Shown: piece after piece, positions 1 through 11,675 of the stretch | Position numbering within the stretch: the stretch's first letter is position 1 | Layout: each line of letters begins with the position of its first letter | Assembly: GCF_022376445.1 (NCBI RefSeq) | Contig: NW_025955290.1 | Location: forward strand, 1-44,476 | Direction: 5' to 3' | Source: Fomitopsis serialis | Taxonomy: Eukaryota > Basidiomycota > Agaricomycetes > Polyporales > Fomitopsidaceae | Length of the DNA: 44,476 bases | Made by a program: the position numbers and the translations under genes | The notes under the pieces: model-generated | The model's input: only the letters and a program-made list of their open reading frames with translations | The model's database searches: none | Told to the model about the DNA's origin: nothing

Positions 1-2217
1 GGTATACGCGGTGGCAGGGCGAGACGTCGGGCCTACCGCTTCTGGACTCGTTGGTGGAGCGCCATAATATGGCGATCAAACCCGATCCAGAAAGAGGGCA
101 AGCACAGGCGCAGGCGTGGACGAGCCAAAACGGACAGCCAGTTAGCGATTGGTTCCCGGATCGGACGTCGAAGAGGGTGGACAACAACCCGGAGGCCGTC
201 TGGAAGCTGATTACTTCCTTCATTGCGCCGGAGTTGATGGACAGGTTTGTTGTGCACGTTTTGGCGTACTGGACAACCTGTATTGATTCATGTCAGTCTC
301 GTGCAATGCTTCCTGTCAACAACATATTATTTGCTGCCCTTGCTGCATGTTCCGACCTTCCTTTCGGTAGGCGTCCTATATTTACCGCTTTGAACAGTCT
401 ATTCAGTCATTCATTCATAGGACTACGGTAATCCGCGGAAATGGGGAGAGCCAGGATTTGCGGCCTTCGTAGTCGCCGTCTGCTGTCTGTCTTCTCGCCA
501 CATCGATGATCCGCGCGTGCGTGGCGATCCCAGCGATGGGAACAGCGCGGGCACCCAATGGTTTGAGCTGTTTGGCCGCTTGCGGACGCTCCCGAGCGCA
601 GACAGGCCCACGATCTACACAGTCCAGGCCGTGCTTGTTGCGGGTGTGTACGCCGTAGGCCTCGGCAAGCTCTCGAAGGCGTTCGGGTTACTCGCAGAGG
701 CCGTGACGCTCTCGATCGACATCGGACTGCATCGCTCCGTGGACGACTACGACGTGTTCGACCCGATCGAGGACGAGGTGCGGAAACGCACGTTCTGGTG
801 CGTGTACCTGTGGGACAAGCAGGCGAGCTCGTACTTTGGGCGTCCGCCCGTCATCCGCCTGCGCGACTGCGATGTGGGCGAGCCGGCGATTGTGGACGAC
901 GAGCTCATCACACGCGATGGCGTTGGGGTGCAGCCGGCGGAGACGGAGCCGCGCATGGGCGCATTTGTGAGCACCGTACGCATCTTTATCGTGCTGGAAT
1001 CTGTCGTGGACATCCCGCCGCCTCGACCTGTGGGTGATGCGTGTTCGCCGTTCCTCGCTCGGGCGTCGTCAGTCCTTGGGCCTTTCAAGAGAACAGGAGA
1101 CCTGAGCGAAGAGGAAGCGTTGTTGGACGACATCGTGCGATCTCTTCCGCCCCATTGGGCGCACTCCGTGGAGACCATGACGAGTGACGACGTCTTGCGG
1201 GTGACCCAAGCGAACCGTCTGCACTGCGCCCAGCAGTATGTGCGGATGCTGATTCATCGGCATCGCTTCTCGGAGATGGTAGCGGAGCGGACACAAACGG
1301 GAATCATCGAACAGACAGACGCTGAGGTCGAAGCAATGCGTGCTGCACATGCATGCGCTCTCCAGATCATCTCTTCTCACTTACATATTGCCGCGAAGGG
1401 CTTGATGACCTACTGTAAGTCTCATTCGCTTGCGCGTAGAGCACGACTGACTCAAGACATACCCAGATGGAGTGCATGTCATTCATCAGTTGACGGCGGC
1501 TGGGCGTACTCTGGTTGCAATACTACTTTGTTGTCAACCTGAGAAGATGCAGCCTTTGATCGCCCCAGGTCTCGAGGCACTCCGTTCGTCCGTCGGCCTG
1601 CTCAAGCGATTCAGTGGGCGCTACATCTGCGGACAACGCTCCGGTGACTTGCTGGAAGAGTTCTGCAGACGTGAGTCCACAGCGGTCGTCGCCTTGTCAT
1701 CCCAATTGACTCACATTTGTCACTGTCAGTCACTGCGATACCCTTGGACGCTGTGCGCAACGAATGTCCCGGAGCGAGCAATCGGCCCGCGTGGGTGCGG
1801 CCCGCCCGCAAGAAAACGCCCTCGAGCGCACGTTCGCCTGCCCACTCCGCGGATTCGCCCTCACATCATGGTAGTCCAGAAGACTTCAGTGCGGATGCGT
1901 TCCTGGACCTCCGTGCCAAGAGTCAGGAGCCAAATCTCTTCGCATCATCGAGTTCGTCGACGCAGGTCGTGAACGGGTTTGGAGGCCTCTCCTCGTTCAT
2001 GGACACGTCCAACGGTATGGACATGATGTCTACGGACAGTTCGCTGCCCATGTCGCAGCAAGACCTCCTCGCCCTGCTCAGCGACGGGTCCGTCGACATG
2101 ACGTCGTTACTGATGTCGCCCAATATGGGCGGATCTGCAGAACCTCAGGGCGGGGGCTTCTACGCTATGACACCAACACCAAATGGAAGTGGTCCAGTCG
2201 GCATGGTCTCTCCTTAG
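1..2217 (+). CDS. Fungal-specific transcription factor (Zn2Cys6 family), 5' truncated
   Basis: Exons read as <1-244, 297-366, 421-1414, 1467-1670 and 1730-2217 (TAG), giving 665 visible residues. The four introns are 52-59 nt, all GT-AG and in phase. The protein carries the fungal_trans (PF04082-type) regulatory domain: an entry block resembling [16 protein letters not shown], the PLLHVPTF segment encoded by the small second exon, then [14 protein letters not shown] and the classic [17 protein letters not shown] block. The C-terminal part is rich in Ser, Met and Pro, as expected of an activation region. The Zn2Cys6 DNA-binding domain is not present and should lie upstream of the window. The expected role is a nuclear sequence-specific regulator; the target pathway cannot be read from the sequence. 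Skipping the 70-nt exon would delete the conserved PLLH motif, so I consider that exon real. Confidence 0.9.
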
Positions 2218-2758
2218 GTCATCTGTATAGCTCACGAGTACATAAGAATCGCGCATATACTATCTGTATCAATCTTGCTGTATGTAGCTGCGTAGGAACG
2301 TCGAATTGCTTTGATGCGTTTTGCATAAGTAGTACACTGTCCCAGAAGGGTCTCTGACACTGAGACTTTGCATACATAGCAGAGTGTCCTGGCCTACTAC
2401 GCGTATGATGCCCATCGCTGAACGTCACGGTCCAAACTTCGCACCTCTATTTCACAGTCGGAAGCCTGGCAGAGGAACGGTGCGGAGGCTGTCACTTTAA
2501 GCCTGGCGTGTCTTTGTCAGTTGGTTCGCCGAGTGAAGTATCTGGCCAGGAACGGTGCGTGTCTTCTTGTTGAAATTACCTCTGATGCCAGGCAGGCTAT
2601 CCAGTAACGTATCAGTCTCTACCGGAGGCTGTAGACCGGAAGGACCAGGAGTCGGGACTGGCTGGGCAAGGGAACGTTCTGTGTCGGGCGAGGTGGTAGC
2701 TGGAGCTGAGTGTGACGTGGATATCGGTGGAGACGAAGCATGTATTAGCTTCGCGGCC
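2218..2758. other. Intergenic, convergent 3' ends
   Basis: Separates the transcription factor (+) from the DUF4238 gene (-). It should hold both 3' untranslated regions. The antisense reading frame at about 2497-2784 is low-complexity and overlaps the end of the DUF4238 exon; I do not accept it as a gene. Confidence 0.5.
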
Positions 2759-4061
2759 TCAGCGCTCAGCCTTGAGCGATGCATATCGTGTTTTCCTTTC
2801 CGTAGTCAGAACCTCGTCCTTCTCGAACGCCTCGATGGATTGCACAAGACACGCGTGACTGACGAAAGATATCGTTTCTTCACAGTGTGTAAGAAACAGG
2901 GTGTTAACGCGTTCTGCCTGGTCCTGCGTGAGGTTGTCGATGGCAAACTCGAACTTGTCCCGAAGACGACTGTGGTCGCGCACGAGCTCCTTTCGGTTCT
3001 CGGCGGCCATTTCCTCAGGCTGTCGGTCCGCCCTGTCATACGATTCAGGTGGAGGGATAAACGTCGTCTTCGGGGACGTCCGGGGTAAATCGTCAAAGTA
3101 CGAAACGTTACTGAACCCGATGTCATGGTAGACTAGGTGCCTAGCCTCCTCTACAGGAACACCGTCCTGTAGCAAATCCGCCTCCCATGTCATCGGGATC
3201 GAGAGCATGATAATGACGAGCTTCGGAGTGATGGGGAAAGACCGTGTGAGGGGGAAGAAGGAAGCGCCTGGGGCACCTGGGGACATCATGTCGATGATGT
3301 GGTTCATGGGCGTTGTAGCCCCTTCCGCGAGGCCGGGTCCGTTCTCGGTAAGGACAAATTGAGTGCCAGGGGGAGCACGGTACAGCCCAGGTTGCATATG
3401 CAAGGCTTCCCTTTCGTAGTCCTGCCGTACCATGGTTGGCAGGCATTCGTCGGTCGCCACCGCCCAGTGCTCGTCTTCTAGGAGCAGGGCAAGGTAGCGG
3501 AGCCAGACCGCCCGCGCGTCCGCCAGGCCATGCCTGTCCATGTACTGTTTCACCACGTCCTCTGTGGCTGGGTCAAAGCGATTTTCGATGAACTGACGAG
3601 AGTGGACCCCGTTCCGGTAGAAGAGGAGGAAGAGGAACTTCCGGATGGTATTGAGCTGGGAGCGGACTAACTCTATCGAGGAGCAGCCCCTCTCCTCGGC
3701 GTCGGCTAGGATTTGAAAGACATTTGCAGTATCGCTCTCGAGTTTGGAGAAGGCCTGCTCAACGCGGTACACGTCCGTCGGATCTGCGCTATCCTTGTAC
3801 ATATCGATTATACCGAACGTCTTGCCGAGATCGGTCGTGCCCAGCGTGTTAGACTGTATGTCGTAGGAATTGATGCGTTCCCGTTTGCGGTTCCGACTCT
3901 TACCCTTTGTCCTTTGTACACGTGCGGATTAAACGACGGCTGCGGTGCGCCTTCGTATCTACTCACTTGTGACCTGCCAGGCTAGTCGGTTGCCATCGAC
4001 GCAAAACAAAGCGCGGCAGATAGTGGTGAAATTGGCCAGTGCTGCTGGTATGTCTTGCCAT
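2759..4061 (-). CDS. DUF4238 family protein
   Basis: Two exons, 4061-3967 and 3911-2759, separated by a 55-nt intron (GTGAGT...AAAG) at phase 2; 415 residues. The first exon gives the N-terminal family signature FHHYLPRFVLRRW, near residue 11. The second opens with a basic stretch followed by SYDIQSNTLG and GIIDMYKD, and later has the LRKFLFLLFYRN-like helix (here IRKFLFLLFYRNGVHSRQF) and long helical segments, all typical of DUF4238 (PF14022). No catalytic residues are established for this family and I assign no reaction. Fungi often carry many divergent copies. Splicing was chosen because the unspliced frame upstream of SYDI contains a stop, while the spliced product joins family motifs directly. 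The biological role is unknown. Confidence 0.85.
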
Positions 4062-6607
4062 TGCGGTGGGAGATGATCGATGAGAACGAACCCGGGCGAC
4101 CTGTTGGTTCTCTGAGAGATCACCCGATACATATAGGTTGCCGTGTATGGGTCGTGGATGTAGGTTAGAGTTCACACATGGCCTCTCGTGCTGAGATAGG
4201 GAAGAAGGCTCACGCATGGACTTTGATGCACAGGCGAGCATATTTAGATGGAGCGCGACGGAACCGTGACGGCAACATTTTCGCTTTGTTCCAAGCTCGA
4301 CGACAGCTATGCGCCTTCCGAGTCAATGCGACTATCAAGTTATTATCACGCGGCGAGCAATCATGAACAATGTACCACTCACAAACAGTATTCACAGACA
4401 TCGGATTTCTACGCAGAGACCCATGCAACAACTGATACTGTGTCAATACAGAATGCAGGTATTGAGCGGTCGAGCTGATATCTCCGGAGATCATGATAGG
4501 TGCACTGGTGACGGAGAGATGTGTCGCTCTGCCATGCTAGACACGCCCAGAACTCGCGATCAGATACGAGAGCGCAAACAACAGCCAGGAAGTGCTTTTG
4601 CCAATGTGTAGTAAGTATGTCTTTGCGACTGAGTCGCTTGATATGCGCACGCAAGGTCGGGCCAGGTTCGGAATCATGGTGACGTCGGATATGTCCGAAG
4701 CATCGAGATCACGATTGTACTCAACTTCGCGCACTGGCTGTGCATGTGGCCATCACCTTCACCATCCCAGAGACTAGTACTCACTGTCAGATGTACTGCG
4801 AGATGTCTCTCAGGTACGCAACACGAGCCTCCTGTTTTATGCGCGCTTAATCATTGGGTGGATCAAATTCCTTCGACAGTACTCGAGTCGCGCTTGACCA
4901 AGTACTAGTCATGGCAGCCGCTGCGCACCTGCTAGATGGGAACCAACCGAAGAGTTCCCAGGAGTCGCGCACTGACATCTGACTTGTATTTTTATTGATC
5001 ACCACAGTGCATGATGATCGTGTAAATTATCCTTGACAACATAGTCAGAGTCCGACAGTCGCGACTTCACGGGGTGCCAGGTCTGCATGCAGTGACAAGT
5101 TATCGTCCTTCAGCATCCCACCGTCCACGAAATCGGTCATGTATTCTTGGAATACGTAAGTCCAAGAGACTTTCGGAAGTGCCATAGCTGGGTTAACAAG
5201 TCTTCCTATGCTCTATACAGCTGATCTGACACTAGCGGGCTACAGGTACAGCACTACAATCATAGTTGCTGACGTATAAGACAACAGTGCGCTCAGCATG
5301 GTCACTACCGTATGGTTCTACGCCTATATTCTTCCCCCGTCACGGACGCCCTCGTCGCGCCGAGGCAGCAGGTCCCTTGCCTAGGAAGTGCCTTGTATAT
5401 TATATTCCTACCATCTGACTGCTCGTAGGACCACATACATATGGAGCATTGTGTACGATGACATTGATAAATGTCAATGCATGTCTCGGGCGACCATATG
5501 TAACACCTCCCTTATTACACTCATCATGCGTTTGTTTGACCTCCAATGTTGACGGAGATATGAGTGGCCTCAGGCAAAGCTCGCTCTGCATCGCGCGACA
5601 GTGCCTCACAAGATCATTCGCCTTCCAGATGGTTCATCCGAGTACAGCACATTTCACTGATACAGCACGATAATCAACTGCGCTCGTCGAACTGGCAAGA
5701 CAGGGTCCGGAAGAATGCTCGCAGGACCTTTCTGGACACTGTCGACGCGCTCAGAGTCCGTGGTTATGATGCCCCATCCATTCGACTGGGCCCACTGGTG
5801 TATATGGTTTCATAGGAACGGCTGATATCTGCTTCTACGGACCGAGAAGGTGATGCTCTTGATGCACATGATAAAGAGGTGCCTTCGACGGCTGCGCCGC
5901 TGACTCGACGCGCAGTGCGTACTATGCCCGCGGCACTCAGACTGTCGGAAGACGCATTGTGAAGTCAGATCCGCGGCGCATATCGCATTTGCATATACAT
6001 GCGTTGCAGGCTCGTAGGCTCCATACAAGCGCCAGGATATCGATGTCCTCAGGTATATGTAATGATGAGTTGTACGGTGTCAAGCGTCGAGCAGATGCCA
6101 ACATACCGTAGAACTTTCGCTGTCAATCCTGAGGGGATAGGATGTTGCTGCAACCCACCGGACATTGGTACCTGAGTGTGAAGTGCGCCGTAAAGACCAA
6201 GGGTATGGGATAGCTATTGGTGCGTCGAAATTCGGCCCTTGCAAGATCATCAACTACTGTTCCATATTGATGAACCGCTCACCAGGAGCTCATTAACTGA
6301 TAGAGGTATGCCCTAGGACACCAGAAGCAAACCGGCTTCATAGTGTCGCCACTGCATCAGCATCTGGAGACATCCATATCGCTTCGACGAGTCTTCGTTA
6401 CCGCAATCGTCCCAGGAAATGCAAACGAAGCACGCCGCACGTCGACTCATGCCATTCCTTGTAGCCTAAGGCGGAACCTCGCTCGTCATACTCATGTATT
6501 CTCGCCGTGAACCGAATACCGCGGCGGCGCAGGTGCCGGTCCCGACCCTCCGACTGACTGGTATGCGGCCAATGGCTGAGTGAGCCGAGCTCATCTGGAG
6601 CTTCTGT
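4062..6607. other. Gene-poor intergenic stretch of about 2.5 kb
   Basis: Short reading frames occur on both strands but none shows a recognisable domain, a consistent chain of exons, or a paralogue in the window. The best coding-like patch is the + frame ending at 5815 (a basic, Arg-rich tail), which I could not connect to other exons. No tRNA, long repeat or transposase-like motif was seen. Confidence 0.4.
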
Positions 6608-6700
6608 TGTCCTAGCCTCGTGTTGCGGTAGCAGTGCGAGCATCCCAAGGATAGGCGATGACTCCACGCACTGCCTTGCCATGGAAAAGGATAAATATCA
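6608..6700 (+). promoter_or_regulatory. Conserved promoter block and TATA box of FtsJ-like copy 1
   Basis: The string TGTCCTAGCCTCGTGTTGCG at 6608-6627 recurs, with few changes, at the same distance upstream of the other two FtsJ-like genes. A TATA-like ATAAATATCAG at 6691 lies about 60 nt before the start codon, matching ATATAAACAA and ATAAAAATCAG at the same place in copies 2 and 3. Position and conservation argue for a core promoter. The upstream block could be a transcription-factor site or simply residual sequence from duplication. Confidence 0.65.
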
Positions 6701-6750
6701 GCGGCGGGGGAAACGGTCTGCATCCTGAGCCTCACTCACCCTTAACCACC

Positions 6751-8247
6751 ATGGCACTCATGAACCGCGAAACCGTATCTCGCTTCACTGCAATCAAACA
6801 GGTCGAGGCGACCATCGATCGCATCTTAACTGAGTATCCTCGCGACGTCACTTCGACGTTATCCCCTTCGGAGGTCCATTTCTTCGGGCAGTCCGTTGAC
6901 TTGCGCCGCCTGCTGGTTATGAAAGAGCTGTATCGCCTCAGCGAGGACGTCGATCGCGTCTACACCGAGCACAACGAACAGAATCGTGCCGCCCGCAATG
7001 ACAACCCCTCGTCACTACATCTTGAAGCCTACGAGAGGTCCTTCAAAGAGATCAACGAAATGGCTGGCCGCCCGTTTGGCCGTGGCCAGGTCCGTCGCTT
7101 CCTCGACTTGGGCTTCGCCCCGGGTGGTGTTACGACCTGGCTATTGCGCAGCAATGGAAGCGCGCTTGGAACGGGGATCAGTTTGTCCCTGGAAGCCTCA
7201 GGCATCCAGTCACAAGTTGACCTCCAGTTCCTTGCGCGGTTCCAACAGCGCTACGAGGACATACGCGACATCGCAGACGGACGAGCGACCATTGGTACGT
7301 ACATGTCACAATCATCGGCGAAGTATAACGGCTCACTTCATCTTGCTGTAGACGACGGCGCCTTCGACCTCGTGATCGCGAATGCCGCCGTCGTGCTTCC
7401 CGAAGACAATGTGTCGTGGAACCATCGGGTCCACTTGGTATACGCACAGTTGCTGGTCGCCTTCCAGAACATCGCTCCCGGTGGCTCCCTGACCATCAGC
7501 CTCCAGACCCGGCCCTTCGACTGGGTTGTTGACGTTCTCACAACCCTCCGGCAGTCATTTGCAACCATCATTGCAGTCAAGCCTAAGCTACATGCAAAGA
7601 GATCAGTTACTCACGTTGTATGCCAAGGCTACATGGCCAGTAGCGACGCGGAGTGTTCCTATGTCGAGCGCATTCGCGCAGGGATCGGATACTTGAAACA
7701 AGCCAGTAAGGGGTGGTCTCTCAATGCATATGAATTGCACACTCACATACATTCTGTGATAGGTGGGGCTGTCGATGCGCCACTCGGCGGGACGGCAAAT
7801 TTGCCCCGAATCTCTGCTCCTCCGAATCAAGTCAACCTGGAAGCTCAGGTTCAGTTCGTCGCGGAGCTCCTCACGCCCGTATGGAAGCGCCAATACGCTG
7901 CTATCCACGAGCACTACCAGGAGGTGCTGCGGGATACCCATGAACGTGCGTATGACTCTCACGTCCCACAAAGTAACACAGAAGAAAGGCATTGACTGTC
8001 TCCACTTTGACCAGGTGGTCCTACCGTTCCAGCGAGTAATGCAGATGCAGTTGGGTCTTGGCGGCGCCAGCAGACGGCTGTCGTGCAGCCCGGCGGCTCC
8101 GGTTCCTCCAACTGGCGGAACCGCGCTACCGAGCAGCACGGCAGTGGCCAGAGGGGCCGTGAACATAGGACTACCGGGTCCGGTGACCGCTCCGGTCGTA
8201 GTGGAGGCATGACCACTGACCTTTCCTGGAGGAGGGGCCAGCATTAA
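6751..8247 (+). CDS. FtsJ-like SAM-dependent methyltransferase, copy 1
   Basis: Exons 6751-7294, 7352-7705, 7763-7945 and 8015-8247 (TAA); 437 residues. Introns are 57, 57 and 69 nt. The first two are multiples of three without stops, so the unspliced frame misleadingly reads through. Residues 117-126 are FLDLGFAPGG, the SAM-binding motif I of the FtsJ/RrmJ fold, followed by a GTGISLSLE strand, FDLVIANAAV, and GGSLTISLQTRPFDW. The second catalytic lysine expected in a GG-x-x-x-K context is absent. The last exon is unlike the paralogues and encodes a Gly/Arg/Ser-rich tail (WRNRATEQHGSGQRGREHR), suggestive of RNA or protein contact. ATG 6751 has a good context (ACCATGG); ATG 6760 aligns better with the paralogue starts. 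The substrate is unknown; RNA is a family-based guess. Confidence 0.85.
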
Positions 8248-8907
8248 GTGCTGAGGTGCTTACTGTATCTATCCCCCAGCGGCGAACCTGACACTGACTC
8301 CGTGAGCTTTCAATTACAGCCAGTGAAATCCCGCTCACCTATGCTGTAGACATACGCTCGTGTTTTCTTGTTCCGACATCCACGCCTCGTTGTACGGTCC
8401 TCTTGCGATTCTTGCATGCTATGCGTTCTTTCAGATTCCTTTGCTACTTCGTCATGTTATGCCTGCTTCGAACTTCCCTTGATATATATAGCTATCTCCG
8501 AGGCGTGTACGATATGTTCGATAATCGCTATCATCCGCTGGATTAGTGTTCGTTCAAGTCAAGTCGATACATTTCACCACTTACCAGTGTGCCAGCAAAT
8601 CCGCGTGCTATAAGAAGCATCCTGTGCCAGGAGGGCATACGTAGGATCTGCATAGGATATATACTGCATACGATGCTTTTAGTAGTGGCCGTCGGGAGTA
8701 AGGAGTGTGCGGTGCCGCCCAAGTCTGCCCAAGTGCGGCTCTGCACCGCTCAGCGCGCGTCGGTTACTCCCGCGACAACCGTGTTGACCACGACCGTGAC
8801 CATGGCTGTGAAACCCGCTATCTCCCTCTTTCTCTGCCAGCTATGTCCTCGTCGTTTCGCTCGAAAAGTGATTGAAGTCTGGGTCCTAGCTAGAAGAGGC
8901 CTGTAAC
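8248..8907. other. Intergenic between FtsJ-like copy 1 and PTR2
   Basis: Pyrimidine-rich 3' flank of the methyltransferase, then the 5' flank of the transporter. No convincing reading frame. It should contain the polyadenylation region of the first gene and the promoter of the second. Confidence 0.4.
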
Positions 8908-11431
8908 ATGAGTAGCGGCGACTTCGAGGTCCGGTGGCCAAACTTCCAGCTCTCCCGCCGCGTCTCCAAACTGTTTCGCTCGTTCACGGGTAGCGGCAAT
9001 GCTCCAACTGCGGACTACAGCTATTATGAGCTGAGCAACCTTGACGAAGCGTCCGAGGTCCCTACAGATACGGAGCGGGAGACATTGAGGAGGGTCGCTG
9101 ATGCTGTCCCATGGAACGCGTTCCGTGAGTACTGCCCTGTTCGATATCGTTCATTGATTGAAAAATACTAACGGGGATGTCACCCGGTCAAGTCATTGCT
9201 TTCGTTGAACTCGGAGAACGGTTCTCCTACTACGGAACTACTGTTGTCTTTGTGAGTTTCTTCAGAACCTCGTGAAAGTGGAAACATGCCACGATACGTG
9301 TGTGCATGAACTGCATCGTCTCCTCAACCTGGAGGTTGCGGAGACTCCAATCCTTCCATTGAGTGAACTTTGACTTAGGGGAGCAATGCATTCCGAAGGT
9401 GTACTTAACGCGTGAGCCTTCTTCAATGCTGCCTCTTGCACGGGTTATGCGTTCAGAAGACCTGGCAGGTCGTATGCTCATTGTGCGAAGCCCATCGCGC
9501 ACAAGCTCAATGTTGAACGACAGCGTTGCGCGGACAAGAGTGTCTGCTACGTTGCATTTATTGTCTGACCCAGATGCAATGAATTAACTGCGAACTGACC
9601 AAAAAACCTTAGACCAACTTCATTCAGCAGCCCCTCCCTCCCGGATCCCGTACAGGTGCCGGTTATGCCAGTGGTCAATCAGGAGCTCTCGGTCTCGGCC
9701 AGCGTGCCTCTACGGCGATCGGCATGCTCAATTCATTCTGGTGAGTATACATTCACAGCTCCTGCACTTCGTGGATCTCACCGTTCCACCAGGGTCTACT
9801 TCATGCCTCTACTTGGCGCATACATAGCGGATACACGCTGGGGCAGATTCAAGACGATCTGTGTCGCCGTAGGCATCGCTCTCGTTGGCCATGCTATCCT
9901 TGTAGTCGCGGCACTCCCGGGAGTGATCGAACACCCGAGACTAGCTCTGACATACTTCATCGTCGCCCTCGTGGTCATGGGTGTCGGAACAGGTGGCTTC
10001 AAGTCAAACATCTCGCCGTTGGTAGCGGAACAGTACAAACAGACGAAGCTAACCATCACCACCACTGCGAGCGGCGAGCGAGTGATCTTAGACCCTGCAA
10101 TGACGACGGCTAGAATATACATGGTGGATTCTCATAGAACTTGGTTGCTAGCCTCGTCGCTAACCCGCCATACAGTACTTCTATCTATTTATCAATATTG
10201 GAGCTCTATTCGGACAAATTGTTATGACCTACTCGGAAAAGGTGAGAGGCGACGAATATTACGAGCTGTACTCAACTAGCCGGTTTCTTTAGTACGTTGG
10301 CTTCTGGCTCGCCTTCGTCCTACCCACGCTCGTTTTCCTCCTTTGTCCCCTCGTTCTCTTCATCGGCAGGAATAGCTACGTACGGTCACCTCCATCTGGG
10401 TCGATCCTCGGCACTGTCTTTCACATGTTCCGCTTCTGCATGCGCGGCAAGTGGTCTCTCAACCCTCTTGCGACCTATCGGCATATGTCTGTGCACGACT
10501 TCTGGGACCGTGCAAGGCCGGGGAGTTGCCCTCCTGGAGCGAAGCGACCGGAATGGATGAACTATGAGGATGGGTGGGTAGATGAGGTTATCAGGGGCGT
10601 GCAGGCGTGCAAGGTCTTCCTGTGGTACCCGGTATTCTGTGCGACTATCTCTCTCTTGTCTCCCTGGCGGTCACGCTGAAAGCCTTCCTTCGTCCAGACT
10701 TGTCGCTGAACCAACTAAACAACAACCTCATATCCCAGGCCGCGACGATGGAGACCCACGGAGTGCCCAACGACATCCTCTCGAACCTCGACCCGCTCTC
10801 GCTGATCATCCTCATCCCCATCTTCGACGTCGCCGTCTACCCCTTCCTCCGCCGGCGGCGCGTGCGTCTCACGCCGCTCCGCAAGATCACCGCGGGCTTC
10901 TTCGTCGCGTCGCTGGGCATGGCCTACACCGCGCTCGTGCAGCACCGCATCTACACGACGAACCCCTGCGGGTACTTCGTCGCGACGTGCGTGGACGAGG
11001 CCGGCGCGCGGGTGACGAGCAGCGTGAACGTGTGGGTGCAGACGGGGAGCTACGTGCTCATCAGCGTAAGCGAGGTGCTCGCGAGCGTGACCGGCCTCGA
11101 GTACGCGTACACGAAGGCGCCGAAGGACATGCGGAGCCTGGTGATGGCGGTGTTCCTGTTCATGAGCGCCGTCGCGAGTGCGGTGGGCGAGGCCTTCGTC
11201 GGTGCGTGGGTCGTCTCTTCAGGATTCCGCTACGCGAAGGCTGACTACCGAGGGTTGGCAGCGCTCTCGGCGGACCCGCTCCTGGAGTGGAACTACATAA
11301 TACTGAGCGCGCTTTCGGCTCTGGCTGGGATACTGTTCTGGCGACAGTTCCGGGACCTTGATGCTCGTGAAGACGAGCTGAACAGTCTCGGGGAGGACGT
11401 AACGCCTCCTGCTCTTGTCGCTGAGGATTGA
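8908..11431 (+). CDS. PTR2: Proton-coupled oligopeptide transporter, POT/PTR family
   Basis: Seven exons: 8908-9124, 9193-9251, 9613-9740, 9793-10123, 10176-10241, 10293-10638 and 10698-11431 (TGA); 626 residues, the usual size for fungal PTR2. Family signatures are visible: ELGERFSYYG in the first membrane region, the GAYIADTRWGRFKTI loop, GTGGFKSNISPLVAEQY, FYLFINIGAL, and the NQLNNNLISQAATM block near the middle. The N-terminal 70 residues and the acidic C-terminus are cytosolic. The expected role is H+-driven uptake of di- and tripeptides across the plasma membrane. The intron at 9125-9192 has a perfect TACTAAC branch site. The exon at 10293-10638 must end at 10638 (YPVF then Y), not at the stronger-looking GT at 10632, to keep the frame. 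Intron 2 (361 nt) is unusually long. Confidence 0.93.
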
Positions 11432-11577
11432 CGACTGTACATTCAGCTTCTAGATACATTTCTTGGTGCAACGACTACAAAAGATCCCTGGAATATGGTC
11501 TCTGTGTAATGGTCAGAACGGTTTGCTGCAGCGCGCGCTCGCTGGAAATGGATGTCACTAAGCGCTTAACTTTGTGG

Positions 11578-11662
11578 CCTTCGATAGCTCAGCTGGAAGA
11601 GCGTGAGACTGTAATCGGATACCGCTATCTCAAGGTCGCTGGTTCGACCCCGTCTCGAAGGA
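11578..11662 (+). tRNA. tRNA-Tyr (anticodon GTA), intron-containing, copy 1
   Basis: Acceptor stem CCTTCGA / TCGAAGG plus discriminator A; D-arm TAGCTCAGCTGGAAGAGC; anticodon GTA at 11611-11613; T-loop TTCGACC. A 12-nt intron (11615-11626) follows the base 3' of the anticodon, the canonical eukaryotic position. One T-stem pair is broken (C50 against U64), where copy 2 at 22706 has an intact pair. It may still be functional. Confidence 0.85.
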
Positions 11663-11671
11663 TGGCTTCTC

Positions 11672-11675
11672 TTTT
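11672..11675 (+). terminator. RNA polymerase III terminator of tRNA-Tyr copy 1
   Basis: TTTT run 10 nt after the mature 3' end. Confidence 0.6.

Noticed and set aside
244..420. Single long intron between the first and third exon of the transcription factor
   Set aside because: It would break the reading phase and delete the conserved PLLH motif; two introns around exon 297-366 fix both.
747..1178. 143-codon frame antisense to the transcription factor
   Set aside because: Shadow frame opposite a well-supported exon.
10582..11244. 220-codon Arg/His-rich frame on the + strand
   Set aside because: Out-of-frame shadow of the last PTR2 exon, whose true frame carries conserved transporter motifs.
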